The notes: generated by a model not told the origin, from the sequence alone. Counted from the first letter of the stretch, positions 44,139 through 56,500 are shown. The stretch is 64,000 nucleotides of DNA from Saussurea involucrata (GCA_033807775.1 JAWVWS010001004.1:372001-436000), one strand, 5' to 3'. Numbers and translations: made by a program.

Positions 44139-44391
44139 TGTTGGTGATGAATTGTTACGGCTGAAGTTTTCGTTGAATAAAAGTTCAGGGTGCTTTGTGT
44201 AAATATCCCATTTAGGGTATAAATTGCTTTTCTAAAATCCTAGTTAGGCTAATCAAACTTTTAATCTTTTGTTTACCTTTGTACGGCTACAATATAGATT
44301 TCTCTGCACATTCAATCAATCTATTACTGTTGCTTAATCTTTGATCTTATTGATTGTTTTGTTGATATTGCACTTGATATTGGGATCCACA
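44139..44391 (+). repeat. 5' LTR of element C
   Basis: Starts TGTTGGTGATGAA and ends GGATCCACA. It matches 63027-63266 along its length, for instance TTCAGGGTGCTTTGTGTAAA and TACGGCTACAATATAGATTT. Confidence 0.92.
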
Positions 44392-44393
44392 AT

Positions 44394-44405
44394 TGGTATC
44401 AGAGC
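44394..44405 (+). other. Primer binding site, element C
   Basis: TGGTATCAGAGC, initiator tRNA-Met type, 2 bp after the LTR. Confidence 0.92.
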
Positions 44406-45359
44406 AGAGAGACAATCGGTCAAAAGGTAAGGTTTTCAGTTTGATTCATTCCTATCAGTTTATCAAAAAACGGTGTTGTTCATACTAAATTGATTTTGGT
44501 TTTTTTGATTTTTGCAATAATAGTGAAATCAATGTTTACCAATCTATTCTTAATACCCTTAAACTGATTTCTGCACTTTTTATCAATTAACTTTGAAGTT
44601 TTTGATCTTCAACTGCTTAAAAATCGACTCTTTGTTTTGAGCCCCTGTTTTACAATTTTTCAAGATTTTCAAGCCATATGTTGATTTTAGGAGCAAAATC
44701 GATTAGTATTTGGTGTTTTTTCGTGGTTTGGTTGTGCTAAAATCGTTCAGGAACCTAAATCTGCAAGAAAAATCTTTTCCCAGATCCGTGTTCTTCGCAT
44801 CGTCTACATCCAGTTATGTTTTTCCCTTTTTCACTGTCCACAGGTCTTTAATTTCCTTGTGGAAGCTACCGGGTCGCATATCTTCCCGGTAGTAGCGCTC
44901 TCGGTCCCGGTTTCCCTTTTTACCCGGTCATCTTTCCGGTTTCCAAATACCGGATACCCTTATCCCGGTTCCAATAACCGGGTGTTTCAGGTTCCCCGGT
45001 TTCATCCACCGGGTACACCAATTCCGGTAATCCGTTTCCCGGTAACATCAACCGGGTTTTCATATCCCGGTTTCTTCACCGGTTCCCAGCAACCCGGTTT
45101 TTCAATAAACGGTTTCTAAATTCCCGGTCCTGCATCCCGGTTTCCCTTACCCGGTATCAGGTGCCGGGTTTTCTCTTTTGTCTATTTCTTTTCACTACTC
45201 TTTAGTTATTCGCTTATTTAGTGTTTCTCGAGTAGAAACTTAGTTTATATTGCGTTAGGACATTCACTCCTCATAGTTCCCCGCATTAAGTTTTCACTAC
45301 TAGCTTCCTTACCTTTAGATCACACTATCTTGTCTCACGATCACTCAAGTTGACAAAGA
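44406..45359 (+). promoter_or_regulatory. Long gag leader with CCCGGT repeats and a candidate intron
   Basis: Almost 1 kb between primer site and gag start. AAAAG|GTAAGG at 44426/44427 and TTTTTCACTGTCCACAG|G ending at 44843 are good splice signals for a 417-base leader intron (pattern only). From 44870 to 45175 the sequence is punctuated by CCCGGT, ACCGGGT or TCCCGG about 25 times in 300 bases, in both orientations, so many pairs could form hairpins. Confidence 0.6.
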
Positions 45360-48300
45360 TGAATACCGAAGATGTGCTAACCATAGGATCTGAGAGCAAA
45401 CCACTAGTCCTATACAGAGGAGAGTACAACCAATGGCGCGACCGCTTTATGTGCTTCATCGTTGAAACCACTATATCACGAGATCCTCCTCTCATTGCAA
45501 CGTGGATCACAAGAGACACCCATGATGGATGTTCCAGAACAAGAAGGAGGAATACTTGGTCGCAGAGTTCCAAAGACCTACGAACAAATGACCCTTGAAG
45601 AAAAGAAGAGGGCTGAGGGTGACAGATTGGCAAGGACTTACTTGATCTACAACTTGCCTACCAGCATCTACAACAACATTGACATCCACAAGGACACGAC
45701 TAAAGGAATTTGGGACCAACTTGCCAAGATTATGAAGGGCAGCAAGGTAGGAAATCAATTAAAGATCACAAGCTGTCTTACTCGCTATGATATTTTCAAG
45801 GTTTGGAAAGGAGAAACGCTAACTGAAACCTATGAAAGGTTTTGCTGTCTCATCAATGATCTCCACAAGAACAACATTGTCAAGACGAATACGAAGAACA
45901 ACCTAAAGTTCATGAACAACCTTCAACCTGAGTGGAGGAGATTTGCGTCACACATTCGTCGTAACCACATCCTGGAGAACGTACCTCTTCATGAATTGTA
46001 CGAAATGCTACTCCAAGATGAAGATGAAGGGCTTGAACTTATGGGAGATCAAAAACCTCATAAGAAACCTAAAAAAGATCCACTTGCTCTCATCTCAAAC
46101 AAACGAGAGAAGAAAGCGACTCCAACCCCGCAACTCTCATTGAGAGGAGGTAAGGAGTGAATCCGAGCCTGAGGAAGACAAAGAAGAAAGCGACTCCGAC
46201 CCCGAACTCGACAGCATCAAGAAAGTTGTTGCCCTACTGTCCCGAGAGTATGCAAAGAAGAAGTTCTTCAAGAAACCATCCAACGGTCAGAGGTACTCCA
46301 CGAACAATAAGCGCCGAGACTACAAGGATAAGTATGAAAGAAAGAAGCCGGAAAGCAAGTCCAAGGAGAAATCTGAAGATGAACCTGTGAAGCCACTTTG
46401 CTAGAGACTGTCGAAAGCCAGTGGTGCGCAATGCTTAGTACTACAAGAATAAGATGATGTTGGCCAAGTAGAAAGAAGCTGGGAAAGCCCTTATGGTTGA
46501 AGATGATCATTGGCTCAATCTGACTGACGATGAAGAAGGGGATGATGACGCACTCATGTGCTTGATGGGAATACAATCGGATCAGAATGACTCGGAGAAC
46601 GAAGATCAGAAAGCTTCTACTAATGAGGATTCTTGCCAGGTATGTGCTCTTATACATAAGAACTTAGTCAAACAGATGCGTATAATTGTGCGTACTTTAG
46701 ACTCTTATAAGCAAAACGTTAAAGCTAAAAATGTACAAATCACTGATCTAGAAGCTAACGTAAAAATGAAATATGACATTATTGATAAACTTAGTGTCGA
46801 AAACGCCGGCAACAAGTGCATAATTAATAACTATAAAGAAGAGTGTGTCACAATTTCCAAAAGGAATGAATCCCTAGAATCCCAATTGTCTGAAATCACT
46901 GAAAACTTTTAATAGTCAGAGAACGAGTGCACTAAGATTGTTAATCAACGTTGCTCAATTCAACTTGAAAATGAAAAGTTAACCGAAAAGATCAATGTTC
47001 TTGAATCAAAGCTTTACAAGCGAGGTCAAGCAGATCAGACGATTCATCTGAATAAACCTAAAGAATTCAAGTACTATAATGCTCTTTGGGGAATAGGATA
47101 CGATAACCCTTGTTACCTAAATAAATTCTTATCTAAAGTCCCAACGCTTTACGAATTTAACTTTTTGGGACTGGATAAGAGATATCCTGAGTACAAAATC
47201 AGATGGACAAAATTGTCTCTTGAGGATGAGGGCAAAAGAATTTTAAAAGTAAAACCGGTGTTCCGATGCTAAAGGACTTGAAGAAGTCTCCCGAGGATAA
47301 GAAACAAGAAAACCTAAATGGAAACACTGGTGTCTAAAAGGACTTGAATAAGTCGGATAAGGATGAGTAACAAGACACGTCAAAAGATAAGAAAAGCATT
47401 AACGTGCAAATTCCTTTCGTATATGAAAAGCTAAATGCCTTTGGCGATAAAACTTTTACAAGAAAAGGTTGCTAAGGCCGATAACCATAATCCGCCTGAA
47501 CAAACATTTACACCCATTAAAGAAAGCATCCTTGAACAAATCTCAGTTAAACCTGTCTCTACTAATTCAGACAGCTCCTCGTGCAAGGCCTTCTTAGGTG
47601 ATTTGTCTTCCGACATTGATGACAAGGTCGTGAGTTTTTCCACTAAAGACAAAGAAGTTCAAACAGAATTTTGTAAACGGAATCTAATCTCTGATTTTGA
47701 AAATCCTTTCGCCGATTCCTAACAAAATCTAAATCACAATGGTTTCTCATATGAATCAGACAATGATGACAAGTCTGATGTTGAACTCAAATTTTCTGCT
47801 TTCATGATTTCCACAATCTGTTCAGATGACGAGATTGCTAAGATTGACTTCACACCCAAGCTTTCGAGTCATGTTCAATTTCTTCAAAGGATGAGTGAAC
47901 CGGTTAATTTTGAAAAAGGAGTGTTCCACTTCTACCTCCACAAACGTTTTTGGGCCTAAATCTTCCAAATCATCAAATTGTAAATCTGAAAGACGGTCAA
48001 AGAAACGATAAAAAACCGATCACTCTAATAAAAGACAATCTTATTACTCCAGTTTTTATCACTATGACTTTAATGCTATTTCAGATAAAACGGGTAGGGG
48101 GAAAGCAGTCAAACAAGTGTGAGTAGAGAAGAAGTCTATTTCACGCCCTGAGAAGACAAAGTCATTTAATTTCTTTTCACATTCCAGAACAAACAATAAC
48201 AATCATGAAGTTCTTAATTCTCATAATTTTGTTGAACAATGTGTTATGTTTCTGTTAAGACTTTATTCAATTCAATAGTTACTTCAGATTTCTCGTGATT

Positions 48301-48513
48301 GTCTTTGTTGTTTTGTGTGGTTTAAATGAGTTTGTTGATCATAAGTATGCATTTGATTGGTTTGGTTCTTATTATGTTGGTCATTTAATTCCTTTGGTTA
48401 TTATTCATCTAATCGTAAAGGACCCAATTCAAAACAGGCTCCGAAATCAGGTGCTACACCTAACTCGACAGGACCCATTTTTAAATGGGTACCTAAGTCT
48501 GCCTAATCTCTTT
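45360..48513 (+). pseudogene. gag: gag of element C
   Basis: The start at 45360 gives MNTEDVLTIGSES and YNQWRDRFMCFI, then a shift near 45500. The main frame 45462-46160 has the UBN2-type capsid core: RTYLIYNLPTSIYNNIDIHK, GIWDQLAKIMKG and NNLQPEWRRFASHIRRNHIL. After more shifts, CHFARDC near 46400 is a remnant of the zinc knuckle with its first Cys lost. 46493-46912 is acidic and then coiled-coil (LESQLSEITENF). 47431-47722 is another Ser/Lys-rich block. The C-terminus, FKWVPKSA, lies just before pol at about 48480-48507. At least five frame breaks. Confidence 0.82.
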
Positions 48514-48524
48514 TTTGTAGCCCG

Positions 48525-49230
48525 GTTATTTATGGTATTTATTATGGTTGCTCCAAACACATGACCGGTAGGAGGGAGCTTCTCACCAACTTTACAGATA
48601 TATATTGTGGTGATGTACGTTTTGGGAATGATCACTTTCCTCCGATTATGGGCTACAGAGACATAGTTCAGGGAAACCTTACTATAAAAAAGGTGTCCTA
48701 CGTCGAAGGGTTAGGTCACAACCTATTTAGTATAGGTCAGCTCCGTGACAAGAACTTAGAGGTTAATTTTAAGGCAAAGAGGTGCAATGTTCGTACGAAA
48801 GATGGAAGAGAACTACTAGCTGGTACACGACGAACCAACCTCTACACCATCAACCTTGCTTCTCTAAAGACTGATAACGCTGTGTGTCTTCTGTCTAAAG
48901 TGATGACTCAACAGAACTAGTTATGGCATCGACGACGCTCGCATATGAACTTCAAGAACATCAACAAACTGGTGCTCGGTAGACTTGTCAAAGGAATACA
49001 CGATCTGAAGTTCGAGAAGGAACACTTGTGCTCTACCTGCGAGATGGGACAAATGAAAACGGCGACTCACAAGCCGAAGGCCACTCTGAGCACGTCGAGG
49101 CCCCTAGAGCTCATCCATATGGATCTTTGTGGCCCGATGCGTGTTCAAAGCATAAACCACAAGAAGTACGTCCTTGTCATGGTGGATGACTTTTCCCGCT
49201 ACACCTTAGTGCATCCTAGTTGTGTCGCAT
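48525..49230 (+). pseudogene. pol: pol of element C: protease remnant to start of integrase
   Basis: The protease start is damaged: tryptophan-tyrosine-leucine is followed by GCSKHMTGRR in a shifted frame, and the Asp-Ser of DSG is gone. The frame 48561-48920 reads FGNDHFPPIMGYRDIVQGNL and VSYVEGLGHNLFSIGQL. After a stop the GAG-pre-integrase follows (MNFKNINKLV, CSTCEMGQMK), then the first integrase Asp in HMDLCGPMRVQS and VDDFSRYT. At about 49206 similarity ends abruptly, so most of integrase and all of RT and RNase H are missing. An internal deletion has joined this point to the downstream polypurine region. Confidence 0.88.
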
Positions 49231-49373
49231 TCATTTCGTCGTTTAAACTTCTGTATTTTCATTTTAGGTTTCGTTAGTGTCTCGTTTCTCATGTTTATGT
49301 AAGTGTCGTGTATTTTGTCTTCTATTATTCTTCTGGTAATTATTCGTGTCACTAACAGTTTGTCCATGAGTTC

Positions 49374-49712
49374 AGGGGGAGCAAACACAATTGGTAAATC
49401 GTAAGTTGAAGTTAGTCATGTGTCAAGGGGGAGCTTCATGTATTTTACTTTGTTTTGTTCGTTTCCGTTAACTATTTTTGAGGGGGGGGGGGGGGGGGGT
49501 TTCATCCTATCAATTTTCGATGGGGAGTTTTTCAATGTAACTATTTTTTAGGGGGTGTTTTTCATCCTACCAATTTTCGAGGGGGGTTTTTAAAAGTAAC
49601 TATTTTTAGGGGGAGTTTTTCATCCTACCAATTTTCGAGGGGGAGTTTTTCAAAGTATCTAGTTTTTGAAGGGGAGTTTTATATCCAATCAACTTTTTCG
49701 CAGGGGAGCACT
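49374..49712 (+). repeat. Array of polypurine tracts (AGGGGGAG type)
   Basis: About nine copies of a G-rich purine tract preceded by a T/C-rich phrase such as TTTTTCATCCTACCAATTTT. They read AGGGGGAG, AAGGGGGAG, a run of 18 G (49482-49499), AGGGGG, GAGGGGGG, AGGGGGAG, GAGGGGGAG, AAGGGGAG and AGGGGAG. Spacing is mostly 40-65 bases. The true polypurine tract next to the 3' LTR has the same core, AAAGGGGGAG. Confidence 0.85.
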
Positions 49713-49739
49713 TAACTTTTTGCTAAATTTGTTCAAGTT

Positions 49740-49878
49740 TCCCGGTGCCCAACCCGGTCCTGACTCTAAACCCGGTGGATTTCCCTTACCCGCGCGTACC
49801 GGGAATTTCAACCCGGTCGGACCTCGTGTACCGGGAATTGGGTGACCGGGTCCTTATCCTGGGAGACCCACCCCAGGT
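49740..49878 (+). promoter_or_regulatory. Second CCCGGT-rich segment upstream of a TATA box
   Basis: Contains CCCGGTG, ACCCGGTCC, ACCCGGTGG, ACCGGGAATT (twice) and ACCGGGTCC. It is the same word set as the gag leader, here directly upstream of TATATATATATAA. Confidence 0.6.
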
Positions 49879-49890
49879 ATATATATATAA
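49879..49890 (+). promoter_or_regulatory. TATA box of a putative internal promoter
   Basis: TATATATATATAA followed by a C/T-rich stretch (CCCTCACACATTTCTCGATC) where transcription could start about 30 bases on. It lies about 750 bp ahead of the 3' ORF and far from both LTRs. Confidence 0.5.
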
Positions 49891-50015
49891 ACTCCGAATT
49901 CCATAAACCCTCACACATTTCTCGATCACACGACTCACTTCCCGGCCCGCACCCTCGCTCTTTCGCACACTGAATTGCCCTAAACTCTTCACGTTTTTCG
50001 CACCAAATCGATGAG

Positions 50016-50566
50016 GTAAGTTTGTTTCATCTCCTACACTAATCGATTTTGGTTTTTTAAACACTCGATCGGATCGATTAACCTCGAATTCGCCTTTCGG
50101 GTCACACAACTAGGATTTCCAACCCTGGTTCGATAGTTTTTCGTCGATTCGCACTCGGTTTCTAGGTTAACTTTTGCAATGTTTAAATTGAGACTATCTT
50201 AAGTGTAGTCTATAAGGATTTAGGTTTGATTTAAGCTTTATCGATTTCCCGGTTGATCGAAATCCTGGTAACAATTTCTCAGGATCGCCTTATCTTGGGT
50301 TGACCGAAGTCCCGGTACCAACTCCCGGTGGTCTCATCCTGGGTTGACCGATTTCCCAGGTATCGGATCGTACTTTTCCTGGGTAGTCTTGATCCTGGTC
50401 ACTTTTCTCCCGGTAACATGTTTCCCGGGCATTTCATCTCCCGGTAACGTGTATCACGGGCATTCCATCTCCCAAGTCATTTTCCTGCCGGGTAACTCAT
50501 CTAAGGGTATTTTTTTTAAGTACTTGGTCTGGAATCTCACAGAAGCTCACCCATCGCGCATTGCAG
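50016..50566 (+). other. Candidate intron in the leader of the 3' ORF
   Basis: Donor ATGAG|GTAAGT at 50015/50016 and acceptor GCGCATTGCAG|G ending at 50566, length 551. The interior is T-rich with CCCGGT words between 50243 and 50510. If removed, a small upstream ORF starting at 50011 would run 28 codons past the start of the main ORF at 50630. No transcript evidence; inferred from splice consensus only. Confidence 0.5.
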
Positions 50567-50629
50567 GTTTGTGATCAAGGATTTCACATTGCCCATTTCT
50601 CTAATGTTACTTATGCCACTGGTACACAA

Positions 50630-51046
50630 ATGGCTCAACAAAACGTGATCGATCCAGTCGTTGATGTCGCACTCCTAGGTGTTGGTGCTAATCTTCCACT
50701 CATTCCAAACAACTTCCACTTGGATACTGAGGCCCTTCGTTGTCAATCACAGGTGGTGGTTGAAATCCTCAAAGGCCACTCACTCAATCAGGCTCTGAAG
50801 GCCACAGCCGAAGTTCCAAAACTTTACCTGCAGCAGTTCTGGAAGTCACTTATTGCTATCACTGAAAGAGAAGGGACACGCATTCAAGGACGTCTCGATG
50901 TCACTCTGAGTGTTCTCACTCGCGAGACCTTTAGGAAGATCCTTTACCTTCTCGATGCCACATCCTTCCCAGGCCGAATCAGCTTCGACCCATCAGTATC
51001 CGACGTCACTCTCTGCCGCGACATCCATCACTCGGCTATGGAGTAG
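50630..51046 (+). pseudogene. 3' ORF of element C, N-terminal domain
   Basis: The start at 50630 (MAQQNVIDPVVDVALL) is the first ATG giving the long frame. Conserved-looking stretches are NQALKATAEVPKLYLQQFWK and DVTLSVLTRETFRKILYLLD, the wording of Asteraceae proteins often annotated as hypothetical and found beside Copia genes. No signal peptide, membrane segment or catalytic motif, so I would not call it envelope. The frame ends at an in-frame TAG just before the LARD target site (TTATT, 51064-51068); the rest of the protein is at 59684-63005. Function unknown. Confidence 0.65.
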
Positions 51047-51068
51047 AGCTTCATCACACATCATTATT

Positions 51069-53566
51069 TGTAACACTCCAAAAAATGGAATTTATGAATT
51101 TGGACTCGCGGATGTCCGCAAGGGCTCAAGGTCGGACATCCGCGTCAGCGCAGAAAACTGCTGGTCGTCCGCGGAAGCAACTGAGTATTTGGTGGGTTCA
51201 GATCAGACCAAGTCTGGACGTCCGCAAGGTGGCAAGCCGGACGTCCCCAACATGTCTGATGAGATATTTTTGTTTCCTTTTAAGACCTTTCCCTCTCTCT
51301 CCTCTTATTTCATCTTCAAACCCCAAATCAGATCCTCTCTCTCTCTCTCACTAAAACCGATTTCTCTCAAGAAACCCTAAATCTTCCTCTCCTCTTTATC
51401 CTTCTTCCCCAAAACAAACACTCACCATTGTTATGAACCTTAACCTTTCTATAAACCTTTCACTTCATCTTCTTCATCAAATCCCTAGGGTTTCATCCAA
51501 TTATTTTCACTCTACTTTGAAAATTGGGAGTTTGTGGTTCTTCTTGGTGATTCTAGAGGTATTTTGGTTGGTGGATTCACGTTGTGGTTAAGGTAATGTT
51601 CTCTTTTCTCCATCAATGAAAGTTAGGGTTTTGGTATAAGTTGAGATCTTGATGTAAAATGTTTGGGGAATGATTCTATATGTTTGGATCTGAGTATACA
51701 TGGTTGGAAACTTATGATTCTAGGTTTTTGGAAGATTTGGACTTGAAGATTCAAGTTCCTTCAAAGGAGCTTACGTTTGGGAAAAATCTAGATTTAGCCT
51801 AAATCTAGCAAAGTGAGTTCAAGTTGCTTTGTGAAAACTTTGTACATGCCAAAAATGTGATTTTTCCAAGTACTTATGTGTTTTACATGAAAATTATCAA
51901 AGGTTGAGTTATTTGGTGGGTTTTAACATTTTGAAGTATTTATTGTTGTAAATATTGTAAAACACCTACATTTGGAATTTTTAGGAAAATTTGATAGATA
52001 AATCATAAATGAAAATGTGTTGATGATTTATTTTATAAATGGAGTCTATTTGTTATGAAAATGCATTTTTGCGAATATCTTGGAAATATGCATATAGTGC
52101 GTTATGGGACGATTTTGAAATATAACGATGTGAGTTCCTTGGAGAAGAGGGTTATCCTAACCCAAAGTCTTGTGTTGCTACGTTTAATTTCATTTTATGA
52201 CTTTTCAAGATTGGTCTTTTGTGTTAGTCGAGCTTATGGCTCGGTAATGGATTTTATTAAGTCTTAGGGAAATTTGTCCAGTTTCGATAGCTCAAAGTCG
52301 AGTTTTGATCATTATTTATGTTTATTGGAGAATTACACGTTTTCAATGCGTTTGTTCATTCGTTTGGGGTTATGTAATGTTTTAGACCTTATTAGCTATG
52401 GATCCATAGGCACTTGAGTTTTACGTTCTATGATGAGACGCTACTTTCTCTTATTGTCTCACGGAATAGGCATCATGTTCCATGGTAAGTAAAGCGTGGG
52501 CCTATATGGTCGGGCGTCGTCCCATGGGCAGTAAGGTGTAATTCCAGATGTGCTTAGCACAGGATAGGCATCGGGTTCCATGGTAAGTAAGGTGTGGACC
52601 TATATGGTCGGACAGCGTCCCATGGGCAGTAAGGTGTAATCCCAAATGTGCTAGTTTTGTGGATTTGGAGTGACCCAATGTATAGACCTGTAGTGGTTGA
52701 AGTTGGGGGCTCCCTAGTCTCCACAGGCAATAGATCTGGAGTGATTAGGCTCGTTATATTGTGAGAATAGTCTACGTGTTTGTTTTATTACATGGTTATG
52801 TGACCCACTTTTGTGTTCCATCACGTGCGATGTAAACAGGCCTCCCCCGTCACTGAAAGGTGTTGCTTAGGGTATTTGTTGCTATCTATGTTTTCGGTGA
52901 CATGTTATATTTATATGGATTGTTTTCCATGGTATATGAGTTGTAGGTTATGCTTCATCCGTGTTTGGGATGTTTTGAATAATAACGATTTATTTATGAA
53001 TTCAGTCGTTTTTGGAAATCAAATACTATTTCACTTTTCAAGTGGGTTTTGGGATGAGTCCATTTAGAGCATTTTATATAAAAGCTTTCAGCACGTGATT
53101 TATGTGAGTCGGAAAAATGGGTGATTTGTATCTAAAGTAAATTCTTTTGAACTCATGACTTAAATTGCATCTCTCTCGTTTTTATAAATTATATGGTCAT
53201 GATAAAACTCTTGAACTCACTAAACGTTAGCCTAACCCTTTTTATTTGTCGGCATGTGAAACAGGTTCAAGTTGGGAATAGCTTTAGCTACACTGTGAAG
53301 TGATGAGTGCTAGTAGCGTGCACGAGAAGTGATTTGTTTAGTGAAGTCTTCCGCACTTATTTGGGATTAGCAAATTGTAATTGTGTTAAGTAACACCAGA
53401 CTGTATGTGGTTACATAGTATGATTTTGAGTGGTTAATTATGAGAGTCGTTACATTTTATCTTGAGGTTATTCCATGAATGGTTAGTAGGAGGTAATTGT
53501 ATCCCTTAAGTGGTTATTTCATCGAAATTTTACTTAGTTGCTCTTCCCAAATTCGAAGGTGTTACA
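51069..53566 (+). repeat. LARD 5' LTR
   Basis: Starts TGTAACACTCC and ends AAGGTGTTACA. Near the start GCGGATGTCC and GGACATCCGC form a perfect 10-bp hairpin (51108-51143), followed by further GGACGTCC palindromes up to 51250. At 52464-52660 a block of about 98 bp with CCATGGTAAGTAA and CCCATGGGCAGTAAGGTGTA is duplicated in tandem. Confidence 0.95.
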
Positions 53567-53569
53567 AGT

Positions 53570-53581
53570 TGGTATCAGAGC
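53570..53581 (+). other. LARD primer binding site
   Basis: TGGTATCAGAGC, 3 bp after the LTR. Confidence 0.92.
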
Positions 53582-56500
53582 ATAAGTTTGAGAGAATTAG
53601 GTGTTGATTTTTCGATACCTAGACTCAAACTAGTGTTCTTTTAAGTAAATGAAAGTGAAGTTCACCACTAGGCACCTTAAGATAGGATATTTTTGAGGTC
53701 GATGGAGTTGCTAGAAATGAGAATCACGTTGAGAGTAGCAAGGATAATCATGTACGGTGCGTTCATAATGACACCTGGCTAGTGTCATGGTGAACCTGCT
53801 AGTTACATGTGCATACTTGAACTACTTTAATGTGATGACCGTTGGGGTAGTGAAGAAGTTTCTAAACGGGTAGTCGTTGGAAAAGATTGTCGAATTTAGT
53901 GTTAGTCACTTAGGGTGACAATAAGCATGATAATTGCTTTAAGTGGACCGTTTCGGGTCGAAGTTGATGGTTGGATTAGAACCATAGATTTATTGAATCG
54001 ACCTTAATTCGAGGAGAAATCGCAAGGTAAATCGATGTAACATCCAATTTTGCCTTAAATTGTTTAAGCATCCGGATGAAGTGTGACCGGAGGGATTTGG
54101 AGGAGTGGGGTTTGAGACGTTGAGTGCCGACTAAGTTTATGCACGAAATTTATTTTTAAAAATAAATTGCATCAATTATTTCTTGTATTTCAAATCATCA
54201 TATGAGTTGTGTTACGAAATCTCGGAAAAACGTTTAACACGCAAAAGATTTTAAATCATTTTTTGGAACGTGCATGAAATTATTTTATCGCGGGAGTTGC
54301 AAACTCCGTCGGGACTTGTTTTATTTTGTTGTTGTCCAACGTTACTTTCGGATACAGTGATATCCCTATTTTTATGATGTTTAAGATGTTGGGCAAATAA
54401 CTACGACTTATGACTTTAACATTGGATATCCTCCATATATGTTAAGGTTTAGACGGAGAGTTATCTTCTATTATGGGTGTGTTGAGCTTTATTGGAAAAT
54501 TTATTTAATGCAAGATTTGTCGAAAAGTGTTGTTTAGATTGTATTGCAACAAAAGTGAATTTTTGGAATTTCGACATTTTAGTCCTAACTATGCTTATTG
54601 CAATTCGTTTTTGGAAGCGAAGAGTTTAGTGCCATTTTGTTGATTTGAGGCCATTGAGCCCATAGAGTTTTGCAGAGTTTTGTTTTACGATGTTTTGTGT
54701 CGCGTGAGTGCAATTTTGTAATGTACATACTTTAATATTACGTGTGTCGATTTTGGATTGTATTGGGCATTTTGTCTCACTTGGGTTTGTTGAGAAGTGT
54801 CATTATGCCGTAAGGCGACCAAACAGAATGTTTTTGGAACTTTGGTGTCGCGTAATTTCTCTTTCAAAGATTTGTGTTAGCACATTTTGTTGCAATTTAT
54901 TCAATATACGGATTGATTTATACGTGGCGTGAGTAATGCATGAAAGAACATACTGATTGTATTTCTTAACGATTTGCTTTGTACGCTTTTGATTAAATGA
55001 TTATTTTATTATCATTTCACGCAAATGCATTATATTGGTCTAGGGGTATGCACAACTTGGTACTCACTAACCCTCGAAAGCGTTGTTAAATGAATCGTGA
55101 ATGAAAGTGTTTTAGTAACTTGTTACATAAATGGAGGTCATTTAGTCAAAGTATGTTTTAGTGTTGTGGGGATCATGCATGGTTTATGATACGGAACATT
55201 TTGAAAACATGAATGTGTGCGTCGTTGAACTTTGGTCAACTTTGACTCGATGGACAATTTGGAAAATTGTAAACCTTTTTGGTTTTGGAAAAAATGTGTA
55301 CTTTGGGTATTTTAATGAGTAAATTTTAAGCAATGACATTTTAACGTTTTATTTTACAAGTGAAAAACTTTTAGTGCAAATGCTCCATGATGGGTATTTT
55401 GGAAAGTTATTTGTCTTAACCTAGAGTGCGTGGAATTATTAAAGTTTGTGGAACATTAACGCGCATTGTTTGTATGATTCGACATTCGAAGTCGATTTAA
55501 ACCCTTTTCGGTGTCAACCGTTTACAACCACTTATTATTCTCCTAAATTTTGGGAAAACACATTGATGTGTGTAAGTCTCGTCAAAAGGTCTTGGTCATA
55601 TGTCATTTTATGACTAAATAAGAAAATTTCGAAATTGATTTAAAGAATTTGATCTTTTGAAATTTCGTGTGAATTATCTGATGCATGTTATTTCATTTCA
55701 AGAAAACACCTAAGAGAGTGTTACAAGCGTACATGCATATTCCAATTTGAGATTTCCTCTTGATGTATTAGTCGATATCTTCGAATGATGAAAACGTAGT
55801 GATTTTGTTTTTAAACTTGGAACTGACACAAATCATTTTATGTTTTAACCCAAGTATATTTATGGAATTGTTTCACCGTCTTTGTGAGATAAACTGACGT
55901 GTGCGAACTTTGTTGGTGAATTTTGTTTCATGCTATTTCATGATTTGAAAAGGGAATTTTTGGAATCGGGTGGCATTCAAACTCCCTTTGAAATACGTAC
56001 AAATCTTTTTGTTGCACACTATTTAAAGTAGGAAAATTACTTTACGTGCATGACATAAATGAATCCATGCTAGGACCGTAGCGGTTCATTTCATAAAATT
56101 GTTGAGTAGGCTTTTACGCAATGGTAATAACTTGAATTGTGGTGAAATGGTTTTCAAGATGACTTTTATATATATGGGACGAGTATGTCCATTTTTGCAC
56201 AACTACCGAGTAGATAATAGTAGCTTTTATGCGTACGGTTAATTTGATATGAAAACTTTTGTGTTGAAAATTTCTATAAAAGTTTTGATTGGCATATTTG
56301 TTTAGTAATTCACTTGAAAACCTTGAACTCGTTAGAATATTGGAAAGGTTAAGTAAGCCCGGTTGAATGTAAGTGTGAGTAGAACTTCGTCAGTGGAAGG
56401 CTGGGTATTTTAATGCGTGTTGGTACCATAGGCCAAGTAGTGTTGTTTGTAGAATCGACATATTTTGTAACTGGAAGGTTAGATTCGTGGTATTTCCCTT

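Noticed and set aside
54036..55724. A nested solo LTR (TGTAACATCC to GTGTTACA) inside the LARD
   Set aside because: The candidate ends have different 5-bp flanks (ATCGA and AGCGT), and the two ends share no more than the common TGTAAC/GTTACA words.
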